Source: Muscardinus avellanarius (taxonomy: Eukaryota > Chordata > Mammalia > Rodentia > Gliridae). From it: DNA of 64,000 nucleotides. The DNA is taken from the NCBI GenBank assembly GCA_963383645.1, contig OY726560.1, positions 70,309,023 to 70,373,022 of the forward strand, given 5' to 3'. Position 1 is the first letter of the stretch; each line of letters begins with the position of its first letter. The notes under the pieces were generated by a model that was not told the DNA's origin, did not search any database, and worked only from the letters and a program-made list of their open reading frames with translations. The position numbers were made by a program, and so were the translations under genes. Of the stretch, positions 1 through 11,000 are shown one piece after another.

Positions 1-430
1 CGCGGCGTCTCCGCTGCCCGCGCCGCCCGGCACGCGGCGGGCTTCCCGCGGCGCTCCGCTGGGCTCCGAGAGCCGAGGCCCGGAGGAGGCCGCCGGCGCC
101 GCCCACTGTTGTGAGTCCCCGGCGAAACTGCCGCCCGACCTCGGAGTTGGAGGCGCCTGTAATTGGCGGCCTTCTCTTCTCAAAGGAGCGTTTTAGAAAG
201 AGGGCGGTGATTCTCCTAGACATTAAGGCGCGCAGCGGGCTCACAGCCAGCGCTGGGCTCAACGCGCCAGAGCCCGCCGGCTTTTCCCCTGCCTCTCCCT
301 TGGAAATAATGATCGAAAGAGGAGGCTTTGAAGCTGAAGAACTGTGTAAGTATAGAGGGATCTTGATGGTAACGACGCGTCTAAGTTAATAAACACAAAA
401 GCACCGCGAGTTCATTAATGACGATTTCCG
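1..430 (+). promoter_or_regulatory. SNHG6: CpG-island promoter region, probably of SNHG6
   Basis: The first ~300 bases are very GC-rich with many CpGs, unlike the AT-rich repeat landscape that follows. No TATA box is seen before the proposed start at about 281. The expected order on this chromosome segment (TCF24, SNHG6, then convergent MCMDC2, from memory of the human locus) fits this island being the SNHG6 promoter. An open frame at 111-389 crosses it but resembles no protein I recognise, and I treat it as chance. The island may continue left of the window. Confidence 0.6.
281..345 (+). ncRNA. SNHG6: SNHG6 exon 1 with 5'TOP-like start (predicted)
   Basis: Position 281 opens a run of pyrimidines (cttttcccctgcctctccct) just after a GC-rich, TATA-less segment. 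This is the terminal oligopyrimidine start typical of snoRNA host and ribosomal protein genes. The exon would end at 345, before the strong donor gtaagtat (346). A shorter pyrimidine run at 171-181 is an alternative start, and a gtgagt at 111 is an alternative donor for a longer upstream transcript. Confidence 0.5.
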
Positions 431-1668
431 GGCAGATTGTGCACTCCTATTATCATTATACTTGGGAGGCTGAGGCAGGAGGGTCTGCTGGTTAGAGGCC
501 CTAAGAATCGGGCTGTAGGTGTGGCCCCGCGGTAGAATTCCCCCGGGTTCAATCTCAAAAAAAAAAAAAAAAAGACTGTATTACCAATATTAGAGTGTTT
601 TATCTGGAAGTACTCAGCTTATAGTGGGCTTTTTGTGTACAGGGAATTGAACTTCGGAGATCTCTACCACTGAGCAATGTCTCCAGCCCTTTTTATTTTA
701 CTTATTTATTTTGCGATACTGGGAATGGAACCCAGGGACATTCTACCTCCGAGTAACACCCCTAGCCTAATGTTTATTCTTTATTTTGAAACAGGGTCTC
801 TCTGAGTTGTAAAGGCTTCACTAAGTAACTGGGCTATCTGTTAACGGATCCTTCTTTCTCAGTCTCCCAAATGCTGAGATTAAACAAGCATGTGCCACCA
901 CTCCGGGCTAGCCCTTTTGATTTTAAGACAGGGTCTCACTAAATTGCAGAGGTTGGCCTCAAACGTCATCCTCCTAAATTGCTGGGATTACAGGTGCTAT
1001 CTTTTGTGGCCTGCTGTCTCTTGATTTCTTTGAGGGGAAGGGGGTTGTTGGCAGTTTTATTATGCATATGAATCTTTGTTTCCTTAAGGTTTTAAAAATG
1101 GGATGTGTAAGCCGGGCGTGGTGGCGCACACTTGTAATCCCCGCATTTGGGAGGCGGAGACAGGAGGATCGCGAGACAGGAGGATCGCGCAGGTTCAAAG
1201 CCAAGCCAGCCGCGCTGGCTTAAGAGACCCTGTTTCCAAAAATAAAAATAGGTCTGGGAGTGTAGCCCACAGGGAGAAGGGCTTCCAGGAACCCCAGTAC
1301 CACCAAAAAAAAAAAAAAATAGGATGTGTAGCCCACTGTGGTGGCGCATGCTTGTAATCCCCGTGCTTGGGAGGCAGAGACAGGATCACGCAGGTTCGAA
1401 GCCAGCCTCTCTGGCTTAAGAGACCCTGTTTCCAAATAAAAATATAAAAAATAGGTGTCTGGGTGTGTAGCCCGGATGTAGAAGGGTTTCCAGGAACCCC
1501 AGTACCACCAAAAAAAAAAAAAATAGGATGTGCATATTACATGATTTCTGTAAATTATAATAAACTTTTCAGATTGGAACTATTCATTACCAAGTTTGTA
1601 TTCAGGTTTTTTAAAATATGCATTCATTGGTGCATTGTAACTATTATATCATAGTGAGACTCAAACTC
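346..1668 (+). repeat. SNHG6 intron 1, SINE-filled part
   Basis: Contains a worn plus-strand SINE (about 455-573), a minus ID monomer (637-690), a minus type A SINE (710-912), a minus B1-like half (913-995), and two type B SINEs in tandem on the plus strand (1111-1319 and 1329-1524). An AATAAA lies at 388-393 just inside the intron. Type A here means a B1-like half, a short A-rich linker and an ID half ending gggttccatccccagtacc. Type B means the same plan with ccccgcgcttgggaggcgga in the left half and gggcttccaggaaccccag at the right end. Confidence 0.8.
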
Positions 1669-1860
1669 TGTTCGTTTTCTTGACCAAGAATTCTTCATTC
1701 TTCCTTCTGAAAGTTGAAGACCACATCTCAAAACAAAAAGTCGGAAGCCAGCAGTGAAAAATCACTTTGACTCGAACTCAAAAATTAAGTTCTCAGTAAC
1801 TTCAGTATTGACTAAATGCCCCTCAAAAAATTCATGCTGAAATAAGGAAATATAGCCCAA
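1669..1860 (-). repeat. Inverted copy of the SNHG6 3' exon region
   Basis: Reads as the reverse complement of 2966-3166 at about 90 percent identity by eye, with one ~11-nt deletion in an A-rich run. Shared landmarks include gaattcttcattcttccttc, ttgaagaccacatctc, gttctcagtaactt and gactaaatgcccctcaaaaa. The match includes sequence upstream of the predicted terminal-exon acceptor, so it is a copy of genomic DNA, not of spliced RNA. No poly(A) tail or known repeat is seen at its ends. Confidence 0.9.
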
Positions 1861-2443
1861 TAAATGTATGCACATATCACTTGATGTATTTCTCTCCTCA
1901 TATCATCCTGATTCCAGGTTCCTAATACTGCTTGTGTGCCCTGAAATGCTAAAATGCATGAAAGCGATAAATTATTTTGCAAGTTCCATCTTTATCTGTC
2001 TTAATCATTTGCCTGAACTTTTTGGTTCAATGATTTACCCTCTTGTGGCACTGTAAGATATGAATTGTCTAAAACTACTAGATTTGCCATATTTTTTAGA
2101 TGAAGGTCTGTGGGCTTATATTTGTGCATGTAACCTTTACTCTGCTTATAGTTCATCCTGTCAAGCTCAGCAAAAAGTAATGACTTGATACTCATAAGAC
2201 CCTCATGCCTTGAAATCAATACTGCCACAGTGGAGGATAGAGTAAAATGTTGCCACTGTTTTTCCTGCCCCTGCTAATGATTACCTTACAGTTTGGAAGG
2301 CTTATTTATGTTGAAGAGTCAGGTTGCAAAGTACATTTGGGTTAATGGCCCTTGACAGGAATGAAATTCTCACTGGACTGTTCCACATAAGGTGTGAAAC
2401 AGAAGTACAAGTGAAAATTCACAACCAAATATTTAATTTCTAG
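1861..2443. other. SNHG6 intron 1, repeat-poor stretch
   Basis: Mostly unique AT-rich sequence without recognisable SINE or LINE. A pyrimidine-rich stretch ending ttaccttacag (2281-2291) could serve as an alternative splice acceptor for a longer second exon. No open frame here resembles a known protein. Confidence 0.4.
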
Positions 2444-2564
2444 GTGCAGGAGAACCCATGTGTTTTGAAGGTGTATGAAATTCACAACATTTTCCAAAAA
2501 TTGTCATAGATGATGACTGAAAAAAATGAGTAGGACGCAACTTCATGTTAGAAGGTACCTAAAG
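2444..2564 (+). ncRNA. SNHG6: SNHG6 exon upstream of SNORD87 (candidate)
   Basis: Candidate exon between an acceptor (ttaatttctag, AG at 2442-2443) and a donor (aaag/gtaatg, GT at 2565-2566). Another donor, gaag/gtacct, lies at 2555. An exon must end shortly before the snoRNA, and this donor lies ~90 nt upstream of it. The acceptor is weak and the better acceptor at 2290-2291 would lengthen the exon, so only the 3' end is reasonably supported. Confidence 0.35.
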
Positions 2565-2654
2565 GTAATGTATGCTTTTTATTGTCTGTTATATTCTCAC
2601 TAAAAAGCAGTAGCCAAAATGTATGACACTTTATTGACGATAAGTTTAATAGCT

Positions 2655-2734
2655 TGGCACAATGATGACTCAAATTTTGCCGTTTACCCAGCTGAGGGTT
2701 TCTTTGAAGAAATAATTTCAAGACTGAGATGCCA
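2655..2734 (+). ncRNA. SNORD87: SNORD87 (U87) C/D box snoRNA
   Basis: C/D box guide RNA for 2'-O-methylation of 28S rRNA in the nucleolus. Box C is atgatga (2662-2668), D' is ctga (2692-2695), a C'-like box lies near 2703-2709, and box D is ctga (2724-2727). The ends pair (tggca at 2655-2659 with tgcca at 2730-2734), forming the k-turn terminal stem. The element tgccgtttaccca just before D' is complementary to the 28S sequence gggtaaacggc. The base five positions upstream of D' (2687) faces a G of the ggg, matching the known U87 target (G3723 in human numbering). It sits in an intron whose 3' splice site is 76 nt downstream, the spacing usual for intronic C/D snoRNAs. Confidence 0.97.
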
Positions 2735-2810
2735 GTAATATATTGTGTCAATTACTGAATTGTAGTGCAATGTTTTTATTGAAATGGGTGATGATATTCT
2801 TTTCATTTAG

Positions 2811-2865
2811 GGTAACTGCAGATCAGTGCATGAGTCCTCGGCTGTGGTGTTCAAAATTGCTGCAA
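2811..2865 (+). ncRNA. SNHG6: SNHG6 exon downstream of SNORD87
   Basis: Bounded by a good acceptor (ttcttttcatttag, AG at 2809-2810) and a consensus donor gtaagtat (2866). The 55-nt exon is non-coding. Its position 76 nt after the snoRNA end supports it strongly. Confidence 0.75.
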
Positions 2866-2965
2866 GTAAGTATGCCTTCTTAAGCAGCCACATCTGTTGA
2901 TGGCTCAGAAGTACCTGATAACTTCAGGGGGTGGGCCTATTTCTTTGGAAGTTGCTTTTGCATAT

Positions 2966-3166
2966 TTGGGCTATGGTTTCCTTATCTCAGCATTAATTTT
3001 TTGAGGGGCATTTAGTCAATATTGGAAGTTACTGAGAACTTAATTTTTGAGTTTGAGTTGTGATTTTTCACTGGCTTCTGACTTTTTGTTTTGCTTTTGT
3101 TTTGAGATGTGGTCTTCAACCCTCAGAAGGAAGAATGAAGAATTCTTAGTTAAGAAAACTTGAACA
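2966..3166 (+). repeat. Inverted duplication, right copy
   Basis: Partner of 1669-1860. It covers the end of the last SNHG6 intron and most of the terminal exon. Together the two arms could fold into a ~190-bp hairpin whose loop holds SNORD87 and the internal exons. Confidence 0.9.
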
Positions 3167-3230
3167 GAAGCAAATGATGAAAATCAGTATTTTATTTGAT
3201 ATTGATAATAAATTACGTAGAAAAATACAT
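2991..3230 (+). ncRNA. SNHG6: SNHG6 terminal exon (predicted)
   Basis: Acceptor ggtttccttatctcag (AG at 2989-2990) is followed by ~240 nt without a strong donor, up to AATAAA at 3207-3212. Most of the exon (to 3166) is duplicated in inverted form at 1669-1860. A second AATAAA at 3245-3250 could extend it by ~40 nt. Confidence 0.5.
3207..3212 (+). promoter_or_regulatory. SNHG6: Poly(A) signal AATAAA, SNHG6
   Basis: Canonical hexamer at the end of the predicted terminal exon, with a second copy at 3245-3250. Cleavage would fall at about 3225-3270. Confidence 0.5.
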
Positions 3231-3250
3231 GCTTGAATTGCTTTAATAAA

Positions 3251-4885
3251 TTTTGTTTTTTAAAAAACATAGGCCTATTTTTAATTTACTTTTAAGTTCT
3301 TGTCAATAGCTAGCTCATTTGTGGGTGGTGAGTCCCATTGAGGTGATCATTTGGGAAGATGTATTTAGAGTACCTTCTCCTAGTTTGGAGGGTTTCTGGC
3401 TCAGGCACTAGATACTGTTTGTTCCTAAACTGGCTAGAATCTCCTGAACTACTCAAGTACTAATAGCAATCAAATTTACCTTACAAGTAAAGAAGGCACT
3501 ATTTTTCTTTTTCTTTTTGAAGGTCTATATTCTCCCAATGGCCTCAAACTCAAACTTCTGCCTCAGCCTCCCTGGTAGTTGGGGTGGCAAGTACTCACCC
3601 ACCATAGCCAGCAAGGAGTTACCTCTTTATGACCTGTAGATTTTTTTTTTTAAAACTAAAAGTAATCCTAATAAAAGTAATAACTAGCCGTGTGTTTTAC
3701 TAAGAGAAATATTAACCAGACAGGCAGGTCTGTCAGGACTAAAGAATTAACAAGAATTTATTCAACTACCTGGGTGAAGGCTTGAATTTAGACAAATCTT
3801 TAGCCCTGTTGAGTTTATAAGTTATCAAGGGTATAGTTTGCATGTGGCAGGCTCACTTAAACTTCATAGAATTTGTGACATGATATCCTAATCATTTCCC
3901 ATCAGGGAATATTTAAAACCATCTTTTAGCTGAGTGTGATGGTACGTGCCTGTAATCCCAGTACTTGGGAGGATGAGAGTAGATCACAAGTTCAAGACCA
4001 GTGTTAGCAACTTAGGGAGATGCTGTTTCAAAATAAAACTGAGATTGGGCAGGGTTTAGTTCAGAGGTAGAATGTTCCTGGGTTCCTTTCCCAAGATGCA
4101 AAACCATTGTTTTTCCTATTCAGTGTTTAATACTTTCCACTTAGAAGATTGAGGCTATTGTATGGGTCCTAGTTTTATAAAATAGTATTGCTCCCCCACT
4201 CCTTGCATAGCCACATATAATTATAGTAGGAGAGGGTGAAAAAAGCAAACCAGGATTTTAGGATTATAATAAGGAAAATTTCCTAGACTGAGTCCATATG
4301 ATTCTAAAGCAATGGCTATAAAAATTAGCCTTATCAGTTTGGCAAGTTTACAAATTTAAGAAAATGACATAATAATTCATAGGTAAAGTTGCCATCTTAT
4401 GAGTTTGACATAAATTGACATTTTTCACATTGCATCGTGTTTTTATCTTTTTTGCAAAAAAAAGTGAACTCAGGGGCATTCTACCTCTGAGCTACACCCC
4501 CAGCCCTATTTTATTTTTATTTTGAAACGGGGTCTCACTAGGTTTCAGACCTGTGATCCTCCTGTGTCAGCCTCCCAAGTACTGAAATTACAAGCGTGCG
4601 CCACCACAGCTGGCCCTAACCAGAACTTTTTTTTAAAAAAAAAAATAGGATTCTTTTTGACAACCTAAACTTAATTTAAACCATTTAAATCATCCACATT
4701 GTTCTAAATTTTAAATTTCTATTGGTTTGAGAGTTTGGATTAGTGTTTATCCCATTAATTTTTAAGGGGACCACGTTTTATATTTTTAAATGGCGTTCCA
4801 ATGTATTCCTGTACACAGTATTACCTGAAACTATATCAAAATCACTTTTACCCAAATAGAAAAAAGGAAATTTTCCTTAAATTGC
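3251..4885. other. Convergent intergenic region and MCMDC2 3' UTR
   Basis: Separates the SNHG6 3' end from the MCMDC2 stop codon. It contains an old minus-strand B1-like fragment (about 3520-3610), a plus SINE (3928-4105) and a minus SINE (4465-4614). Reading the minus strand from the stop, no AATAAA occurs before the SINE, where aataaaaataaaatag (complement of 4505-4520) supplies two. A TATAAA variant lies near 4776. The MCMDC2 3' UTR therefore probably ends between about 4.75 and 4.5 kb. Confidence 0.5.
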
Positions 4886-5052
4886 TTATTCATCACTAGA
4901 GAAAACAGCTGTTCCAGGGCCATATGTAGCAATAAACTGTTGGAGCTGTTGTTGGCACTGGGTCAGATAGAGATCTCTTTGTTCTAAGTACTCTTCATCA
5001 TACAATTCGAATGGAAATACTGCGTTTGGAGCAACACAAAACACAGTGGCCC
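4886..5052 (-). CDS. MCMDC2: MCMDC2 coding exon 14 (residues 627-681, stop)
   Basis: 167 bp encoding [20 protein letters not shown] and ending TAVFSSDE then TAA. Acceptor cttcatttag. The C-terminus is rich in Q and acidic residues. Confidence 0.98.
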
Positions 5053-8000
5053 CTAAATGAAGCAAGTAGAGAAAATGAGAAATATTTAAAATGCTAAATA
5101 TGACATTTCAACCAAAATAGGTTAATGCAAATTTAGAAGTCAAGTTCTAACCTAGTAAGAGTATTTTACTAATCCTTACTTAATATGACTTTTTTTTTTT
5201 TTTTGGTGGTACCTGGGGTTCCTGGAAACCCTTCTACCTCAGGGCTACACTCCCAGACCTATTTTTATACTTTTTATTTGGAAACAGGGTCTCTTCCAAC
5301 CTGCGCAATCCTCCGCCTCCCAAGCATGGGGATTACAAGCGTGTGCCACCATGCCCAGCATTAAATCTGACTTTTTTTGAACCCAAAATATGACCTTGAG
5401 TAAAAATTCTATAGCTTTCTTTGTTTTTTTGGTGCTAGGGATGGAATGCAGGGGCAGTCCACCTCTTGCTACACGCACAGCCCTATTTTTTATTTTTTGG
5501 ATTTTGAAATAGGGTCTAAATTGCAGGGGGCCTCACTAAATTGCTGAGGTTGGCCAAGAACCTGTGAGCCTCCATTTTTAGCCTGGGATTACCAGCATGT
5601 GCCACCATACTTGGCATGTATCTATTCCTTTAATAAGATCAAGAAGTGACTCTTTAACCAGAGGTCAAATTCAGTACTCTGGATTCAGTGTCCTCTCATC
5701 TTTATAAGGATTTAACTCCTTTGATCCCCTACCTTTTTTCTTTTTCCTTTTTTTTTTTTTCCAGTACTAGGGATGGAACCCAGGGGCATTCTGCCTCTGA
5801 GCTATACCCCCAGCCCTATTTTTTATTCTTTATTTTGAAACGGTCTCACTGAGTTGCAAAGGGCCTCACTAAGCAGTAGCCAAGGCTGGCTGTGAACCAC
5901 AATCCTCCTGTCTCAGCCTCCCGTGTACTGGGATTACAAGTGTGCGCCACCATACCCGGCTTGTTTTTTTTTAGGTGGGCTCTTTTTTTTTTCTTTTTTT
6001 GAAGATGGGTTTTCAGCCTAGTGTGGTGGTGCACACTTGTAATTCCAGCATTTGGGAGGCTGAGACAGGAGGATCATGGTTCACAGAGAGCCTCATCTAC
6101 TGCTTAGTGAGGCCCTTTACAACTCAGTGAGACCCTGTTTCAAATTTTAAGAAAGACTAAAAAATATAGGGCTGAGGGTGTAGCTTGGAGGTAGAGTGAG
6201 TGCCTCTGGGTTCCATCCCCAGCACCACACACACAAATCCCATCCTGTACTTGATACTACAATTTCTTTTGACATCGTAGTCAATGTCTCTGAAGTTGTC
6301 TAGGTATGCTGTCTCTATATCCATATCTCCTACTCAAGTCCCATTCCCAGTTCTCTAAGCAGCTTTGGTCATGAACACTACAACCTCCAGGTTACCAAAT
6401 GTAATCTTAAAACTCAGCAGCATGTGATAAAGTTGACCAATCTGTTCTCTTAGAAGACCTCTTTCTTGGTTTCTGTAACACCACACTTCATTTTCTATGT
6501 TCTAGCTTCTGTTTTTGCAGTCTCCTTTTCTCTCTATCAACCCCACTTCTTCAAGGTTAGTCCTGTAGCACACTCCAAGTATCTCCAAATCCTCTAGTTT
6601 CTTGCTGAACAGTTAGTTGTCTTAGAAATAATTAGACCTTCTACTGGATCTTTGTGAAAGTTAATACAATATAAGTTCATTTCAAGCAAATTTGGTCACT
6701 TAAACACAGAAAAGCCAGGATTGGCTTTCAAAGCCCAGGTTTGGAACAAAAATTTGGTTCAGAGGTAATACTGCTCATCAATATCAATGTCTCATCTGAC
6801 ATAACAAAAACTTTAAAAAAAAACTTTCTTGCCTTTACCTTAAGAGCTCTTTTGTATTTTTTATTAGTAAAAGCATAGTGTCATTCATTTCAAATGATTC
6901 ACTGATGTAGTCAATACTAAATCTTGCAGTTCAGAGAAGGTTGTAATTTTGGCTAAGTGCCTAACTCCACTGTGGAGGATTGCTCGATAAAGGTTGCATT
7001 TTTTTTTTAATTTATTTTTTGTGGTAGTGGGGATGGAACCTAGAGACATTCTACCTCTGAGCTACACCCCCAGCCTTATTTTTTATTCTTTATTTTGAAA
7101 CAGAGCCTCACTGAGTTGCAAAGGACCTCACTAAGTAGTAGCTGAGGCTGGCCTCGAACTGCGATCCTCCTGTCTCAGCCTCCCAAATGCTGGGATTACA
7201 AGTGTGCAACACCACACTCGGCAATGTTGCACGTTATTTTAAAAGGAATATAAATTAAAATAATTTTTGTGTTGTATTAAGTACATTTTCCCATAATTTT
7301 TTATTCAACACAAAAATTCAAGTATAGAAACAATAACAAAGTTAATATCAGATGATACCTATTAGTAAATGTTTAAATTCTAACAATTCTTACCTGATTT
7401 TGGTTTTTTTTCCCTTTGGTACTTGGGATATTCTACCTCTGAGTTACACTCCCAGCCCTATTTTTTATTCTTTTATTTTGAAACAAGGTCTCACTGAATT
7501 ACAAAGAACCTCACTAAGTAGCTCAAGCTGGCTACAAACCTGTGGTCCTCCTGTCTCAGCTTCCCAAGTACTGGAATTGCAAGTGTATTCCACTACACCC
7601 TGCTGATTTTTGTTACTCTTAAAATAACAACAATAATAATTAATACTACTACTAATTATTATTATTTTGTGGTACTGAGGATTGAACCCAGGGCTTTCTG
7701 TTCTGAGTTATACCCAAGCCCTATATTATTTTTTATTTATTTTTATTTTTCTGGTATGGGGGATGGAACCCAGGGGCATTCTACCTCTGAGCTATACCCC
7801 CAGCCCTATTTTTTTTTTCTTTATTTTTGAAACAGGGTCTCACTGAATTGCAAAGAGCTTCACTAAGTAGTGAAGGCTGGCGACTAACCTCTATCCTCCT
7901 GTCTTAGCCTTCCAAATGCTGGGATTACAAGCCATGCACCACATGCGTGGCTTAAAATAATATTTTAATTAATATTAAAATATATAAGTTTAATAAGCTG

Positions 8001-11000
8001 AGTATTTAAATTTAAGCAAAATTATTTGTAGGAATCATTAATAATTTAATACATTACCATATTTCAATGTGAGAGATGTTTCAAATAACAATACTGCAAT
8101 TAGTACATCTTCTGTGAGCACTTTATTCCTTAAGCTTAGTCGAGCATGGGCTTCAGATAAGGAAACTCTAAAAAAGAAAATTGGTGCTAGTAAAAATATG
8201 TTGATATTACAAAAATTATATTGCCAGGAAAAAGATACATGAACATTAGCCACAAGTTAAAGAATAGCATACTTGTAATCCCAGGATTTGGGAGGCTGAG
8301 ACAGCCTCAGCAATTTTGGGAGACCCTGGGAGTGTAGCCCGGAGGTAGAAGGGCTTCCAGGAACCCCAGTACAACCACCACTAATAATAATAATAATAAT
8401 AATATAAAAAAACAAATATCTCTTATAGACACATCCCTGATGTTTTCATCAGGTAGATCTGAAGTCCTCATAGAATCCTGCAATTTCAGGGTTAGAAGGG
8501 ATTTTAGAGTTCAAAGTTCAAACATATCAAATAAGTGAGTTTTCCAATTATCCAGTCTCTTTTGAACCTTTCAGTATTTGCTGCTTCATGAGGCAATCTG
8601 TTTCTTTGTTTTTAAATTTTTTAATAAGCTTTGTTACCTGGAAAATCTCCCTTAAGCTTCATTTGAAGATGTAATGTACTTGAATAACTGCTGGATTTGA
8701 AAATCAGAAAACCTAGGCTAAGTCTCTAGACTTCAGCTGTGATTTTATATGAATTATTTTATTTCTGAGATACTATTATTGTTGTTATTGTTATTATTAT
8801 TATTATTATTCTTATTATTATTATTGTGGTACTGGGGTTCCTGGAAACCCTTCTACCTCCGGGTTACACTCCAAGACCTATTTCTTTTTTCTTTCTTTTT
8901 TTTTTTTTTTTTTGGTGGTACTGGGGTTCCTGGAAGCCCGTCTACCTCTGGGCTACACTCCCAGACCTATTTTTATACTTTTTAATTTGGAAGCAGGGTC
9001 TCTTAAACCAGCGCAGCTGGCTTTGAACCTGCGCGATCCTCCTGTCTCCGCCTCCCAAGCTCGGGGATTACAAGCGTGCGCCACCACACCCAGCCTATGT
9101 CTTTTTATATATACTTTTTATTTGGAAACAAGGTCTCTTAAGCCAGCATGGCTGGCTTCGAACCTGCGTGATCCTCCTGTCTCTGCCTCCCAAGCGCGGG
9201 GATTACAAGTGTCTGTCACCACACCCAGCTTCTGAGATTCTCATAAAACTCAGATATAAACAGGGATAAGTAAAGTCATTTGAAAATTTTGCATACAGCT
9301 TACAAGGCTTCCATAAATCTAAGCTGAAATTAGTTGTGCTGCAATTTCTGCCCACTGGTCTTTTGTTCTGTCTGCCAGAACTACCTCTGAAATGTGACAG
9401 CTCTTCAGATACTCAGGTGACTTTTGTAGTTGCCCTGTGTTTTCTTTTCTCCAAGCTAAATTCCCTTGTACCTTTAATATGTCAGAAGCAGTGGGGTGTA
9501 GCTCCGTAGTAGAACACTTGCCTAACATGCCTGAGGCCCTTGATTTTATCCATAGCATCAGAAAAAAAAAGTACTATGTCATGAGACATAATTTTTAGTC
9601 CCTCATTGTCCTAGCCATTCTCCTTGTGACCAGATTTGATTAATCTTCCTTTTCAGTATAGTACTAATGTGTGATTTCTCTATCAGAGTGGAGAAGAAGC
9701 AGAACCAGCATTGCCTTGCTCTTGATATATATTCTATTAATACAACTCCCAAATCTCAGTATTATAACAACTATATTACAGTGTTTATTCATATAAACAT
9801 AAGTAGAATGAAACCAAGTCTTTCCATATTAAGCCACATCATCCTTTTCCCATACATTCATACTTGTTTTAAGGAGTTTGGGGACTTAATTGAAGGCTTT
9901 AATTTTATTTCTTTCTTGAGCTTATAATTCAACCTGTGAAGGTCTCTCCAGTATTGCTTATTTACATATTTGATTATCCTGTTCCTGATGTCCTCATCTA
10001 AGCTCTTTCTCAAAATGTTGATCAGTACAGAATATGTATAGAGCCTCTTACATAAAGAGAAGAAAGTAATGTTTGGCTTTACTTCTCTAGAATAGCAAAT
10101 CTCTTATGTGGAAGCTAAAAAAAAAGTTGAACTGAAATCAGAATAGTGATGACTAGAGCAATGAGGAGAGGTGGAAAAGGGAGGTTGGATTTGGCCAGTG
10201 CATATTATATGCATGAATGAAAATATCACACTGAACCCTATTAGTATGTATAAATAAAAATAAAACTCTGCTTTAATTTTGGATCGATATAGTCATATAA
10301 AAACAGTCTATATGAGTTTAAATACAAAGTTTTTATTATAGACAAAAATAAATTATGAGAAAATAAAAAGTTTTTTGAAAGAAAGAATTGATAAACTGGA
10401 CTTTATTAAAATAAAAATTTTCCAATTTACTGTAGTTATTTGTTATTTTTGGATTTCAAGAGTTCTTTGTATACTTTGGCTAACAGTTTTTTTTATAACA
10501 TATCTTTTGCAAATATCAAAAGACACTGAGAGAATGCAAAGACAAGCCAAACTGGGAGAAATATTTGCAAAATTATTTCTTAAAAAAGTGAGCAGAGACC
10601 TTAACAAGAAGATATACAGATCTCTAAAACACACAATGTACTTAAACATATCGAAGTCAATCACTAAGCCAAGCAAGGGAAGGAGGGACAGGGAGGGAAT
10701 GGGGTGGGAATTGGGTAGGGGTTAAATCAGCGATGAGTACATGTTTGTACACATAAGTTTTTTACCCCAATATGATGTTTGAATATAATGCACCAATAAA
10801 AAATTTTTATTTTATTTTATTTATTTATTTATTTATTTTGGTGGTACTGGGGTTCCTGAAAGCCCTTCTACCTCTGGGCTACACTCCCAAACCAATTTTT
10901 AAATTTTTATTTGGAAACAGGGTCTCCTAAGCCAGCGCACACGGCTGGCTTCGAACCTGCGTGATCCTCCTGTCTCTGCCTCCCAAGCGCGGGGATTACA

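Larger units (their letters stand above)
281..3230 (+). ncRNA. SNHG6: SNHG6 / U87 snoRNA host gene, partial exon model
   Basis: Non-coding, spliced host gene whose main recognisable product is the intronic C/D snoRNA SNORD87. The identification rests on the snoRNA, on the tail-to-tail position beside MCMDC2, and on the exon/intron layout. Elements seen: a pyrimidine-rich start typical of 5'TOP host genes (281), a strong donor (346), an acceptor 76 nt after the snoRNA (2809-2810), a 55-nt exon with donor gtaagt (2866), an acceptor at 2989-2990 and AATAAA at 3207. Intron 1 is filled with SINEs and an inverted copy of the terminal exon region. No long open frame is conserved across the exons. 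Exon borders other than those flanking the snoRNA are predictions. Confidence 0.7.

Noticed and set aside
111..389. 92-codon open frame in the CpG island
   Set aside because: Not recognisable as a protein, crosses a consensus splice donor at 346, and lies where the SNHG6 promoter is expected. No TCF24 coding similarity was seen.
1669..1860. Processed pseudogene of SNHG6
   Set aside because: The copy contains intronic sequence upstream of the acceptor and has no poly(A) tail, so it is not a retrocopy.
2508..2530. Second C/D-like motif (atgatgactga)
   Set aside because: Box C and CTGA are adjacent with no room for a guide, and there is no terminal stem.
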